Made by a program: the position numbers and the translations under genes
Shown here: piece by piece, positions 1-5,766 of the stretch
How positions within the stretch are numbered: the stretch's first letter is position 1
Layout of the letters: each line of letters starts with the position of its first letter
Notes under the pieces: model-generated
Told to the model about the DNA's origin: nothing
Database searches by the model: none
The model's input: the letters and a program-made list of their open reading frames with translations, nothing else
Assembly (NCBI GenBank): GCA_964579675.1
Contig: CAZOIA010000286.1
Location: 1-5,766, forward strand
Direction of reading: 5' to 3'
DNA: 5,766 nt
Source: CAZOIA01 sp964579675
Lineage (GTDB): Bacteria; Planctomycetota; Phycisphaerae; UBA1845; PWPN01

Positions 1-70
1 CTTACGGTCGCGGTTCGGAAACACCTGGGGGCGGCGCCTTCCAACAAGCCGCCCAGAGTGTCCTGCACCC
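1..70 (-). repeat. Dispersed intergenic repeat, copy A (cut by window start)
   Basis: Read on the minus strand, this stretch matches 1953-2022 at 65 of 70 positions by hand alignment, and its first 51 bases match 5716-5766 at 49 of 51. The unit starts with GGGTG, contains TGGGCGGCTTGTTGGAAGGC followed by GCCGCCC, and ends with TTCCGAACCGCGACCGTAAG. The GGGCGGC and GCCGCCC blocks can pair as a hairpin with a 12-base loop. The sequence just outside the GGGTG end is unrelated in the three copies, so one boundary is well defined; the other lies at or beyond the window edge. No coding role is apparent. The unit resembles a REP/MITE-type non-autonomous repeat, but no family is identified. Confidence 0.85.
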
Positions 71-346
71 CAACCCTGGTGCCCCCTTCGGCGGGGAATC
101 CCGGATCGGCGGTTCGGTGTCAAAGACCCGGCGGAGGCGTCGTGGTCAGGCGCCCCAATGAACGCCGGGTGCAGTACGCGACGTAGCCCTTGCCGGCGGC
201 GAGGGTATAGGCTTGGTTCGCGCCGCTGGCGTATCCTCCGTGGGAAGAAGGCGGCAGGGCGCTTCTACCCGAAAGAAGGCCCGAAGGGTGCTCCGCACAG
301 AAGGGCCCTGCTCCCTTTCTCCCGCGTGACCTCCTTTTTCCCGCGA
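71..346. other. Gene-less stretch downstream of the GH5 gene
   Basis: I see no convincing gene here. Positions 82-96 can fold into a small GC hairpin closed by a C(TTCG)G tetraloop. Around 299-320 the minus strand can form AGAAAGGG/CCCTTCT, a weak stem with no T tract, so it is a poor terminator candidate for the GH5 gene. One minus-strand frame ending in TGA at 120-122 reads protein-like between about 245 and 160 (for example AYTLAAGKGYVAYC) with mostly G/C third positions. It has no plausible start and may be a gene remnant or chance. Confidence 0.5.
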
Positions 347-1849
347 TCAGTCCGAGGATGGAAAGTCCACGTTCTGCGACCAGTATGCCGTGAAAGCGTT
401 GAGGAGCGGATTGCGCAGAATCGGCACATGGTTGCCGGGATCGGTTCCGTATTCGATATTGAACCCGTCGAACTCAGGTTCATCACCGCGCCAGACGTAA
501 TATGCGTAGTTCCAGCCGTACTGCTCGAACAGAGCGATCTCGTCGCTGACGAAGGTGGCCGCATCGAGAGCCCAGCGGAACAGCCCGAATTCCCCGACAT
601 AGATCGGCACATTGTGCCATAGGGAGAAGTGGAGAGCGGGATGGAAGTCCTGCACGAGCCAGCTCTGATTGAGGTTAATGCCCCCGATCAGACTGGGGTA
701 GCTGACGGGTGATTCCTCCGGCTGGTTTGTATAGACGTCCGGATCGTACGCGTGAAAGCTGTAGACGGTCCGGGAATCCCCGGTGGGGGTCAGGGCTTCA
801 AACCATGAGGGGCTGGCCCATTGGAGGCTGTTGATGATAATGGGCGTTTCGGTGTCCACTTCGCGGATGGCGGCGGTGATTTCGCCGGCCAGGGTGTTCC
901 AGTCCCAAAGGGTCCCCTGGAATTGCCGCGCGAACGCTGCCGGCGTGAGTATCCCTGCGGGGTCCGCCCAGGTGTTGACGTGCGGCTCGACCATCAGGTT
1001 ATAGCCGGCTACGACCGGGTGGGTCGCATAGCGCTCGGCGATATAGCGCCACATGGCAATCCAGGCATCGTGGGCGGCCTGATCCGTCCAGACCGTTATC
1101 AGGGGCTCACCGCCTAAACCGGTGATGGCAGGCTCGTTCCGCCCGGGGCCGGTGCGCACGTGGATCACAACGTAGATGCCGACCTCTTGGGCCCAGTTGA
1201 TGAGATTGTCCATGTACTCCCGGGCGGTCGCATTCACACCATAAGGCGGTTGCTCCTCGAACAGGCCCGGGTACGAGGCATTGATCAGATTCGCGCCCAT
1301 GTTCCTCAGGTTTCGCACGTCCTGCTTGGAAATCAACGTGACGCAGGTCCCTGCTTCCGTGCCCACCCGGCAGGGGTGCAGGTCCGCGCCCCGCAGCCGC
1401 GTCCGGCCGGAGGACCATAACTCCCATTTGTCGGAGACGCTCACCGGTTCATCAACGATCGAAAAGCTGAATGAATAGGGCGTTTCCAGAGTGGAGCCGT
1501 CCGCGAATGAAACAGCGGAAACGGCGACCGTATGCGTGGTACCCCTATCGACAAGGTTGGCGCTCGGCTCGATGGTCACAATGGTGTCGTCTGACGACCA
1601 GTTCAGCGTGAAGTCCGTTTCCGGCGTGATGGCGATCTCGAGGCTGTCGGGATCGGCCGGCTGACTGAGTACTATGTCAATCGTCGCGTTGGCTCCGACG
1701 TTTGTCGTGCCGTCCGGCGGACTGGTGCTGATGATTTGCCCCGCGCCCCCGCTGCCGCCGTTTCCGCCGCCGTTCACACAATGCGCGCCCGAGCACCCGG
1801 CCGCCAGCGCCATTGCGACCAAGCGGATGGGACAACACTGCCTGTGCAT
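347..1849 (-). CDS. Lipoprotein glycoside hydrolase, GH5 (cellulase-like), with N-terminal Ig-like domain
   Basis: Predicted 500-residue exported polysaccharide hydrolase, probably acting on a beta-glucan or beta-mannan at the cell surface; the substrate cannot be told from sequence. The N-terminus has R3 and R9, a short hydrophobic core and a perfect lipobox LAAGC with Cys19, so lipid anchoring is expected. A Gly/Asn/Ser linker (about 27-37) leads to an Ig-like domain of SbsA/Big_5 type (about 38-133), then a (beta/alpha)8 barrel (about 142-492). GH5 signatures include RLRGADLHP near 151, H230, the acid/base motif MVEP (E288), FHAYDP (H366, Y368), the nucleophile in YVGEFG (E420) and YVWRGDEPEFDGFN (W453). 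Val287 replaces the Asn usually found before the acid/base Glu. The frame stays open upstream to an ATG at 1909, but 1849 is chosen because it follows a strong ribosome binding site and puts the signal peptide at the N-terminus. Family confidence is good; a different clan GH-A family remains possible. Confidence 0.85.
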   Translation of the reverse strand: MHRQCCPIRLVAMALAAGCSGAHCVNGGGNGGSGGAGQIISTSPPDGTTNVGANATIDIVLSQPADPDSLEIAITPETDFTLNWSSDDTIVTIEPSANLVDRGTTHTVAVSAVSFADGSTLETPYSFSFSIVDEPVSVSDKWELWSSGRTRLRGADLHPCRVGTEAGTCVTLISKQDVRNLRNMGANLINASYPGLFEEQPPYGVNATAREYMDNLINWAQEVGIYVVIHVRTGPGRNEPAITGLGGEPLITVWTDQAAHDAWIAMWRYIAERYATHPVVAGYNLMVEPHVNTWADPAGILTPAAFARQFQGTLWDWNTLAGEITAAIREVDTETPIIINSLQWASPSWFEALTPTGDSRTVYSFHAYDPDVYTNQPEESPVSYPSLIGGINLNQSWLVQDFHPALHFSLWHNVPIYVGEFGLFRWALDAATFVSDEIALFEQYGWNYAYYVWRGDEPEFDGFNIEYGTDPGNHVPILRNPLLNAFTAYWSQNVDFPSSD

Positions 1850-1857
1850 GGCTGAAA

Positions 1858-1865
1858 CCTCCCCT
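1858..1865 (-). promoter_or_regulatory. Strong ribosome binding site of the GH5 gene
   Basis: The minus strand reads AGGGGAGG, then TTTCAGCC, then ATG at 1849. This is a near-consensus Shine-Dalgarno sequence with an 8-base spacer. It decides the start in favour of Met at 1849 over the in-frame upstream ATGs at 1909, 1897 and 1879, and fits the lipoprotein signal peptide that begins there. Confidence 0.8.
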
Positions 1866-1952
1866 GTATTGGCTGCCATTTGGCTGTTGGCTGACATGCT
1901 AGCCGGCAATCAGCAGATCGTCCATCCATGAATGCGTGTGCCCTGTTATCTC

Positions 1953-2022
1953 GGGTGGATGACACTTTGGGCGGCTTGCTGGAAGGCGCCGCCCCCAGGT
2001 GTTTCCGAACCGCGCCCGTAAG
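1953..2022 (+). repeat. Dispersed intergenic repeat, copy B
   Basis: This is a full 70-base copy in plus orientation. It differs from copy A at 5 of 70 positions and from copy C at 2 of the 51 visible positions. Its internal arms, CACTTTGGGCGGC near the left and GCCGCCCCCAGGTG to the right, can pair with one mismatch and one bulged C around a TTGCTGGAAGGC loop. The right end overlaps a second inverted repeat, so the element here is compound. It lies in non-coding sequence between acnA and the GH5 gene, in inverted orientation to copy A. Confidence 0.9.
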
Positions 2023-2078
2023 GAAGCGGCCCTGGCGCATCCGCAGATACTCCCCTCCCTGACGGTCGGGGTTCGGAA
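2003..2078. repeat. Imperfect inverted repeat attached to repeat copy B
   Basis: The left arm 2003-2023 (TTCCGAACCGCGCCCGTAAG plus G) pairs with the right arm 2058-2078 (CCTGACGGTCGGGGTTCGGA plus A) at 18 of 21 positions, enclosing a 34-base loop. The left arm is the tail of repeat copy B, and copy A starts with the same module (CTTACGGTCGCGGTTCGG). On the minus strand the arms read PLPYGRGSE and SEPRPSGRG in one frame. I recall such strings from short hypothetical proteins in planctomycete genomes, where they probably reflect a DNA repeat rather than a protein. Behaviour as a REP-like palindrome is inferred. Confidence 0.75.
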
Positions 2079-2269
2079 AAGCGAGGTGCCGTCCCCTTCT
2101 CCGCCCGAAGGTCCCCGCCGGAACTGTCACGCACGCTGTTATCTCCGCCAGGCCGCCGCGGTATGACGTGCCGATCGTGACCCTCGAAGACGGTGCTGAC
2201 CCGACAAGCAGGCGGAAAAGCATCTCGCGAAGCCGTGGATCAGCGTCGCCGGCCCCGTAACCCTGCTGC

Positions 2270-4987
2270 TTACTCGTTGAGGATCCGGCGGAGGATGGTC
2301 TGGAGGATTCCGCCGCCGGCGTAGTAGTCGATCTCGACGGGCGTGTCGATCCGGCAGGTGGTGGTGAACTCGAAGGTAGTGCCGTCGTCGCGGGCGGCAG
2401 TGACGGCGATGTCCTGCCGGGGCTTGAGGTTGTCGTCGAGGCCGGTGATGGTGAATGTTTCGGTGCCGGTCAGGCCGATCGACTCGCGGCTCTGCCCGTC
2501 CTTGAACTGCAGGGGCAGGATACCCATGCCGATGAGGTTGCTGCGGTGGATCCGCTCGAGACTCTCGGCGATGACGGCGCGGATGCCCAGGAGCATGGTT
2601 CCCTTGGCCGCCCAGTCACGCGACGATCCGGTGCCGTATTCCTTGCCCGCCAGCACGATGAGCGGCGTACCGGCTCGCTTGTACCTCATGGCCGCGTGGT
2701 AAATGCTCATCTGCTTGCCGGTGGGGAGGTGGATTGTGACGCCGCCTTCGGTCCCCGGGGCGAGCAGGTTGCGGAGCCGGATGTTCGCGAACGTCCCCCG
2801 GGTCATCACCCGGTCGTTGCCGCGGCGGGAGCCGTAGGTGTTGAAGTCAGCCGGATTGACGCCGAGTTCCTGGAGGTACTCGCCCGCGGGGCTTTCCGGC
2901 TTGATCGCGCCAGCGGGGGAGATGTGGTCGGTCGTGACCGAGTCGCCGAGCATGACCAGGCAGCGGGCATCGGTGATGGGCTTGACCGGCTGCGGCTCAG
3001 CGTGCACGTCGATGAAGAACGGTGGCTCCTGTATGTACGTGCTGTCGGGCGAGAAGGCGTACAGATCGCCCGTCGCGCAGGGCACTGCACGCCACGCCTC
3101 GTCGCCCTCAAAGACGTGCGAATAGCGCCTGGCAAACTGCTCGGGCGTTACGCATTGAGCGATCGCATCATCGATCTCCTGCCGGGTGGGCCAGATGTCC
3201 TTGAGGTAGACGTTGTTGCCGCCCTTGTCGCGGCCGATCGGCTCGGTGGTAAGATCGATATCGACCGTGCCGGCGATGGCGTATGCGACAACCAGCGGCG
3301 GGCTGGCGAGGTAATTGGCCCTGGTGAGCGGGTTCACCCGGCCTTCGAAGTTCCGGTTCCCGCTGAGCACGGAGCAGGCGACGAGGTTGTCTTCCGCGAT
3401 GGCGGCAGCGACCGGCTCGGGCAGCGGGCCGCTGTTGCCGATGCAGGTCATGCAGCCGTATCCCACGGTGTGGAAGCCCAGCCTGTTCAGGTGCGGCGTC
3501 AGGCCGGCCCGGTCCAGGTAATCGGTAACCACGCGGGAGCCGGGCGACAGGCTGGTCTTCACGTGCGGCTTGACGGTGAGACCCTTCTCGACGGCGTTCC
3601 TGGCCAACAGCCCCGCACCGAGCATCACCGAGGGGTTCGATGTGTTCGTGCAGCTCGTGATGGAGGCGATCACAACCGCCCCGTGTCCGATCTCGATGGC
3701 TGAGCCGCCGTGTGTGCCCGCCGCTCTTCGCCCAATTGCCGCATCGTCGAGCCCGAAACCCCCCTCAGCTAAGGGAGCTCTCAAGGCGGCGTTGAACGAT
3801 TGCTTCACGTCGGACAGCACAGCGCGATCCTGTGGCCGCTTCGGCCCGGCGAGGCTCGGCACCACCGTGGAAAGATCCAGCTCGATCGTGTCGGTGAATT
3901 CGGGATCAGTCATCCCCGGCATGCGGAACATGCCCTGCTCCTTGGTGTAACGTTCGACCAGGTCGATGAGTTCAGCAGGCCGGCCGGTGAGAGCCAGGTA
4001 ACTGAGGGTCTGATCATCGACCGGGAAGAACCCCATCGTTGCTCCGTACTCGGGGGCCATGTTGGCCAGCGTCGCCCGGTCGGGCAACGTGAGCTCGGCG
4101 AGTCCCGGCCCGAAGAACTCGACAAACTTGCCCACGACGCCCCTGGCCCGGAGCATCTGGGTGATGGTGAGCACGAGATCGGTGGCGGTCGTGCCCTGAG
4201 GAAGCGTGCCCGCGAGCCTCAAGCCGATGACCTCCGGCGTGAGCATGTAGATCGGCTGGCCGAGCATGACGGCCTCGGCTTCGATCCCGCCCACGCCCCA
4301 TCCGACGACGCCCAGCCCGTTGATCATGGTGGTGTGGCTGTCAGTGCCCACCAGGCTGTCCGGGAACGCTACAGTATGACCGTTTGTTTTCCGCACGCTC
4401 ACGACATCAGCGAGGTACTCAAGGTTCACCTGATGGACGATCCCGGTGGCGGGAGGCACGACGCGGAAGTTGTCGAAGGCCCGTTGCCCCCACTTGAGGA
4501 ACTCGTACCGCTCGCGGTTGCGTTCGAACTCCTTCGCCTGGTTGACGGCAAGGGCGGTGGGGGAGGCGAATGTGTCTACCTGGACCGAGTGGTCGATGAC
4601 CAGCTCACAGGGGACCCGGGGGTTGATGCGTTTGGGATCGCCGCCGAGCCGCTTCATCGCCGACCGCAGTGCTGCGAGGTCCACGACGCTGGGGACGCCG
4701 GTGAAGTCCTGGAGGATGACCCGGCCCGGCTTGAAGGGCAGTTCGACCGGGGCCGGTGTCCCAGTGTTCCAGTTGGCCAACCGGGTTACGTCGCCGGTCG
4801 TGACCTGCGAGCCGTTCGCGTTACGCAAGGTGTTTTCCAGCAACACTTTGATTGACATCGGAAGCCGATCGATGGCTGCAACGCCTTGGCCGGCCAGCGC
4901 GGCGAGTCGGTGGACCCGGACCGCTCCGGCTTTGGTTTGCAGGGTCGATTCAGCTCCGAACAGATCCCCGGTTCGTGAGGCCGACAT
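2270..4987 (-). CDS. acnA: Aconitate hydratase A (aconitase)
   Basis: Cytoplasmic [4Fe-4S] enzyme of the TCA cycle that interconverts citrate and isocitrate via cis-aconitate. The 905-residue product has the usual AcnA/IRP1-type length (E. coli AcnA is about 890). Cluster ligands are Cys446 in SITSCTNTSNP and Cys512 and Cys515 in GYGCMTCIGNSGPL. Other family blocks are ILQDFTGVPSVVDLAA (about 91-106), IDHSVQVD (131-138), GTDSHTTMINGLG (about 214-226), APEYGATMGFFP (about 311-322), SGNRNFEGR (542-550), LGDSVTTDHISPAG (about 680-693) and the active-site loop YGTGSSRDW (784-792) with Ser788. The large catalytic part spans about 60-575 and the swivelling C-terminal domain about 675-810. Every key residue checked is present, so the enzyme should be active. 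The frame is open upstream to an ATG at 5728, but those 247 extra codons lack aconitase similarity; ATG at 4987 has a Shine-Dalgarno and aligns with family N-termini. AcnD-type methylcitrate dehydratase is less likely, as no methylcitrate genes are nearby. Confidence 0.97.
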   Translation of the reverse strand: MSASRTGDLFGAESTLQTKAGAVRVHRLAALAGQGVAAIDRLPMSIKVLLENTLRNANGSQVTTGDVTRLANWNTGTPAPVELPFKPGRVILQDFTGVPSVVDLAALRSAMKRLGGDPKRINPRVPCELVIDHSVQVDTFASPTALAVNQAKEFERNRERYEFLKWGQRAFDNFRVVPPATGIVHQVNLEYLADVVSVRKTNGHTVAFPDSLVGTDSHTTMINGLGVVGWGVGGIEAEAVMLGQPIYMLTPEVIGLRLAGTLPQGTTATDLVLTITQMLRARGVVGKFVEFFGPGLAELTLPDRATLANMAPEYGATMGFFPVDDQTLSYLALTGRPAELIDLVERYTKEQGMFRMPGMTDPEFTDTIELDLSTVVPSLAGPKRPQDRAVLSDVKQSFNAALRAPLAEGGFGLDDAAIGRRAAGTHGGSAIEIGHGAVVIASITSCTNTSNPSVMLGAGLLARNAVEKGLTVKPHVKTSLSPGSRVVTDYLDRAGLTPHLNRLGFHTVGYGCMTCIGNSGPLPEPVAAAIAEDNLVACSVLSGNRNFEGRVNPLTRANYLASPPLVVAYAIAGTVDIDLTTEPIGRDKGGNNVYLKDIWPTRQEIDDAIAQCVTPEQFARRYSHVFEGDEAWRAVPCATGDLYAFSPDSTYIQEPPFFIDVHAEPQPVKPITDARCLVMLGDSVTTDHISPAGAIKPESPAGEYLQELGVNPADFNTYGSRRGNDRVMTRGTFANIRLRNLLAPGTEGGVTIHLPTGKQMSIYHAAMRYKRAGTPLIVLAGKEYGTGSSRDWAAKGTMLLGIRAVIAESLERIHRSNLIGMGILPLQFKDGQSRESIGLTGTETFTITGLDDNLKPRQDIAVTAARDDGTTFEFTTTCRIDTPVEIDYYAGGGILQTILRRILNE

Positions 4988-4992
4988 CGTCT

Positions 4993-4997
4993 TCTCC
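4993..4997 (-). promoter_or_regulatory. Ribosome binding site of acnA
   Basis: The minus strand reads GGAGA, then AGACG, then ATG at 4987, a good Shine-Dalgarno core with a 5-base spacer. It supports the start at 4987 over the upstream in-frame ATGs reaching to 5728, which would add a long Arg/Pro/Ser-rich tail unlike any aconitase N-terminus. Confidence 0.7.
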
Positions 4998-5137
4998 GTC
5001 CACGTCTGACAAGGGTCTGATGGGGAATGTGGTGCCTCAGGAGCATAGCGTTTCTCCCGGCGTCCTGCCACTCTCGGGGCCCAGCGGTGCGTGGCCCGAC
5101 ATGCGGCTCGGCGACCGCGGTGGGGGATGGACGGCAA

Positions 5138-5153
5138 AACACCCGCGGGGGTT
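5138..5153. promoter_or_regulatory. Dyad in the divergent acnA upstream region
   Basis: AACACCCGCGGGGGTT is a 16-base imperfect palindrome in which 7 of 8 base pairs match. It is centred on CCCGCGGG and followed by an A/T-richer patch (about 5152-5177). It sits between acnA, whose start is about 150 bases away, and the divergent plus-strand frame, whose start is about 100 bases away. That is a reasonable place for an operator. No convincing -35/-10 pair could be assigned for either direction, so a regulatory role is only inferred, and GC-rich DNA yields such dyads by chance. Confidence 0.2.
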
Positions 5154-5250
5154 CGAAAAACTCGTGATATTTCTACTTGCCCGCAACGAGAGGGATGGCG
5201 CATGTTACTAATAGATGAGGCGTATGGACGAGACGTGGCGAGGGCGTGCG

Positions 5251-5766
5251 ATGAAGAGGGCAGCGACGGGCATCCAGTGGGCAGCGGTGTGGGCAGGCTG
5301 CGCGATTGCCACGGCGCTGACGAGCTATCCTCAGAAATTGCCCGGCCCGGCCCGGCAGGGGGTGGAAGGAGCGGTTGATGCGGTTGCGCGGGTGTTGCTC
5401 TGGATGTGGGACGAGCCGGCCGACGGCTTGGAGAACCCTGGCGAGGAGTGGGCGGTTTCCCGGCTTGATGACCTGTCGTGGATGGCCGGGGCCGACGGGG
5501 TGCCGGTCCGCCTCTCCGCCATCGGTGGTTCCGAGGCGGTGGGGATGGCAGCTCCGGTCGTGCGTTTCCCGGGCGTAAGGGCGCAAAGAGGACGGTCGGC
5601 AGAGCTTTGCCATGAGGGGCAGACGCGCCGACCTTCAGCTCGCGGCGAAACACGGGGACTTCTGAACCCTTGTCGTTTTTCGTTCGCTGCCTGCTTCTCG
5701 CTGCCGGTTGAACACGGGTGCATGACACTTTGGGCGGCTTGTTGGAAGGCGCCGCCCCCAGGTGTT
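5251..5766 (+). CDS. Unidentified protein, partial, no stop within window
   Basis: I do not recognise this protein. The plus frame is open from ATG at 5251 (in-frame alternatives 5224 and 5215; TAG lies just before 5215) through the window end, 172 codons. ATG 5251 is preferred because GAGG lies 7 bases upstream. Residues 2-3 are KR and 8-23 are hydrophobic (IQWAAVWAGCAIATAL), suggesting a signal peptide or membrane anchor. WAGC at 14-17 resembles a lipobox but has Trp at the -3 position. Residues 41-55 (AVDAVARVLLWMWDE) form a second Trp-rich stretch. About 81 of the first 100 codons end in G or C, a coding-like bias that drops to about 21 of 40 for codons 111-150. Codons from 156 on are repeat copy C. 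The real protein may therefore be only about 110 residues, with its stop lost by an indel or by fusion to repeat sequence. It is divergent from acnA. Confidence 0.45.
   Translation, partial: MKRAATGIQWAAVWAGCAIATALTSYPQKLPGPARQGVEGAVDAVARVLLWMWDEPADGLENPGEEWAVSRLDDLSWMAGADGVPVRLSAIGGSEAVGMAAPVVRFPGVRAQRGRSAELCHEGQTRRPSARGETRGLLNPCRFSFAACFSLPVEHGCMTLWAACWKAPPPGV
5594..5633. repeat. Two-tier hairpin near the end of the orphan frame
   Basis: GGTCGGC (5594-5600) pairs perfectly with GCCGACC (5627-5633). Inside it, TTTGCC (5606-5611) pairs with GGCAGA (5618-5623), including one G-T wobble, around the loop ATGAGG. It lies where third-position G/C bias of the plus frame collapses, so it could mark the 3' end of that gene's transcript. 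No T tract follows directly (a TTTTT run appears only at about 5676), so it is not a classical terminator. Confidence 0.3.
5716..5766 (+). repeat. Dispersed intergenic repeat, copy C (cut by window end)
   Basis: The last 51 bases match copies A and B at 49 of 51 positions each, starting with the same GGGTG boundary and reaching GCCGCCCCCAGGTGTT before the window ends. It is in the same orientation as copy B, so the two form direct repeats around acnA. The upstream plus-strand frame reads through it as GCMTLWAACWKAPPPGV, which is likely incidental translation of repeat DNA. Confidence 0.85.

Larger units (their letters stand above)
1850..2269. other. Intergenic region between acnA and the GH5 gene
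   Basis: This 420-base gap lies between the acnA stop and the GH5 start, both on the minus strand. It holds the GH5 ribosome binding site, dispersed repeat copy B (1953-2022) and an adjoining long inverted repeat (2003-2078). From 2079 to 2269 I see no gene, no clear rho-independent terminator and no tRNA. No convincing -35/-10 pair was found upstream of the GH5 gene. The length and structured repeat argue against cotranscription of the two genes, although the repeat hairpins could themselves stop or stabilise a transcript leaving acnA. Confidence 0.6.

Noticed and set aside
299..320. Rho-independent terminator for the GH5 gene
   Set aside because: The stem AGAAAGGG/CCCTTCT is weak and no T tract follows on the minus strand.
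158..622. Plus-strand 154-codon frame at the window start
   Set aside because: It is Arg-rich at the start and antisense to the GH5 C-terminus thereafter, with no motif or ribosome binding site.
1850..1909. Upstream start of the GH5 gene at 1909
   Set aside because: It would place 20 residues before the lipobox signal peptide, while ATG 1849 follows AGGGGAGG at ideal spacing.
1774..2223. Minus-strand frames across repeat copy B containing PLPYGRGSE-type sequence
   Set aside because: They are translations of the DNA repeat and its hairpin, have no ribosome binding site, and overlap the GH5 start.
2546..4855. Long plus-strand open frames opposite acnA (2546-3703 and 3800-4855)
   Set aside because: Their products are His/Arg/Gly/Asp-rich low-complexity sequences with no recognisable motifs. 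They are antisense shadows of a well-conserved GC-rich gene.
5177..5210. Sigma70-type promoter for the orphan frame (TTGCCC and TACTAA)
   Set aside because: The spacing between the two boxes is about 23 bases, too long for a normal promoter, and no better pair was found.
5341..5355. Three tandem CCCGG units
   Set aside because: They are short and inside a probable coding region (LPGPARQG); this is compositional, not a functional tandem repeat.
4988..5728. N-terminal extension of the aconitase frame up to an ATG at 5728, giving 1152 residues
   Set aside because: The extra 247 residues are Arg/Pro/Ser-rich with no aconitase similarity. The third-position G/C pattern there favours the plus strand, and ATG 4987 has a good Shine-Dalgarno and aligns with AcnA N-termini.

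Overview
The window is GC-rich bacterial chromosome, most likely from a planctomycete or a similar environmental lineage. This is an inference. It rests on the GC-rich coding style, a lipoprotein glycoside hydrolase with an Ig-like spacer, and a GC-rich dispersed repeat in every intergenic gap. Part of that repeat translates as PLPYGRGSE / SEPRPSGRG, which I associate from memory with planctomycete genomes. No rRNA, tRNA, CRISPR array, transposase or integrase was seen.

Layout. Positions 1-70 hold one copy of the dispersed repeat (copy A, minus orientation), followed by about 275 bases with no convincing gene. A secreted lipoprotein of glycoside hydrolase family 5 type is encoded on the minus strand (347-1849). 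The gap 1850-2269 holds its strong ribosome binding site, repeat copy B (plus orientation) and an attached 21-bp imperfect inverted repeat. A complete aconitase gene, acnA, fills 2270-4987 on the minus strand. Upstream of acnA, and divergent from it, a plus-strand open frame begins at about 5251 and runs off the window end without a stop. It looks coding for about 110 codons, then loses that character and reads through repeat copy C (5716-5766).

The genes do not form an evident pathway. Aconitase is a cytoplasmic TCA-cycle enzyme. The GH5 lipoprotein is an exported polysaccharide-degrading enzyme, separated from acnA by 420 bases with a structured repeat, so they are probably separate transcription units. 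The divergent orphan is unidentified.

The aconitase is ordinary. The points worth a second look are the roughly 70-bp repeat and its hairpins, the GH5 enzyme with Val in place of the usual Asn before its acid/base Glu, and the orphan frame running into the repeat. I see no convincing new multi-gene system here.
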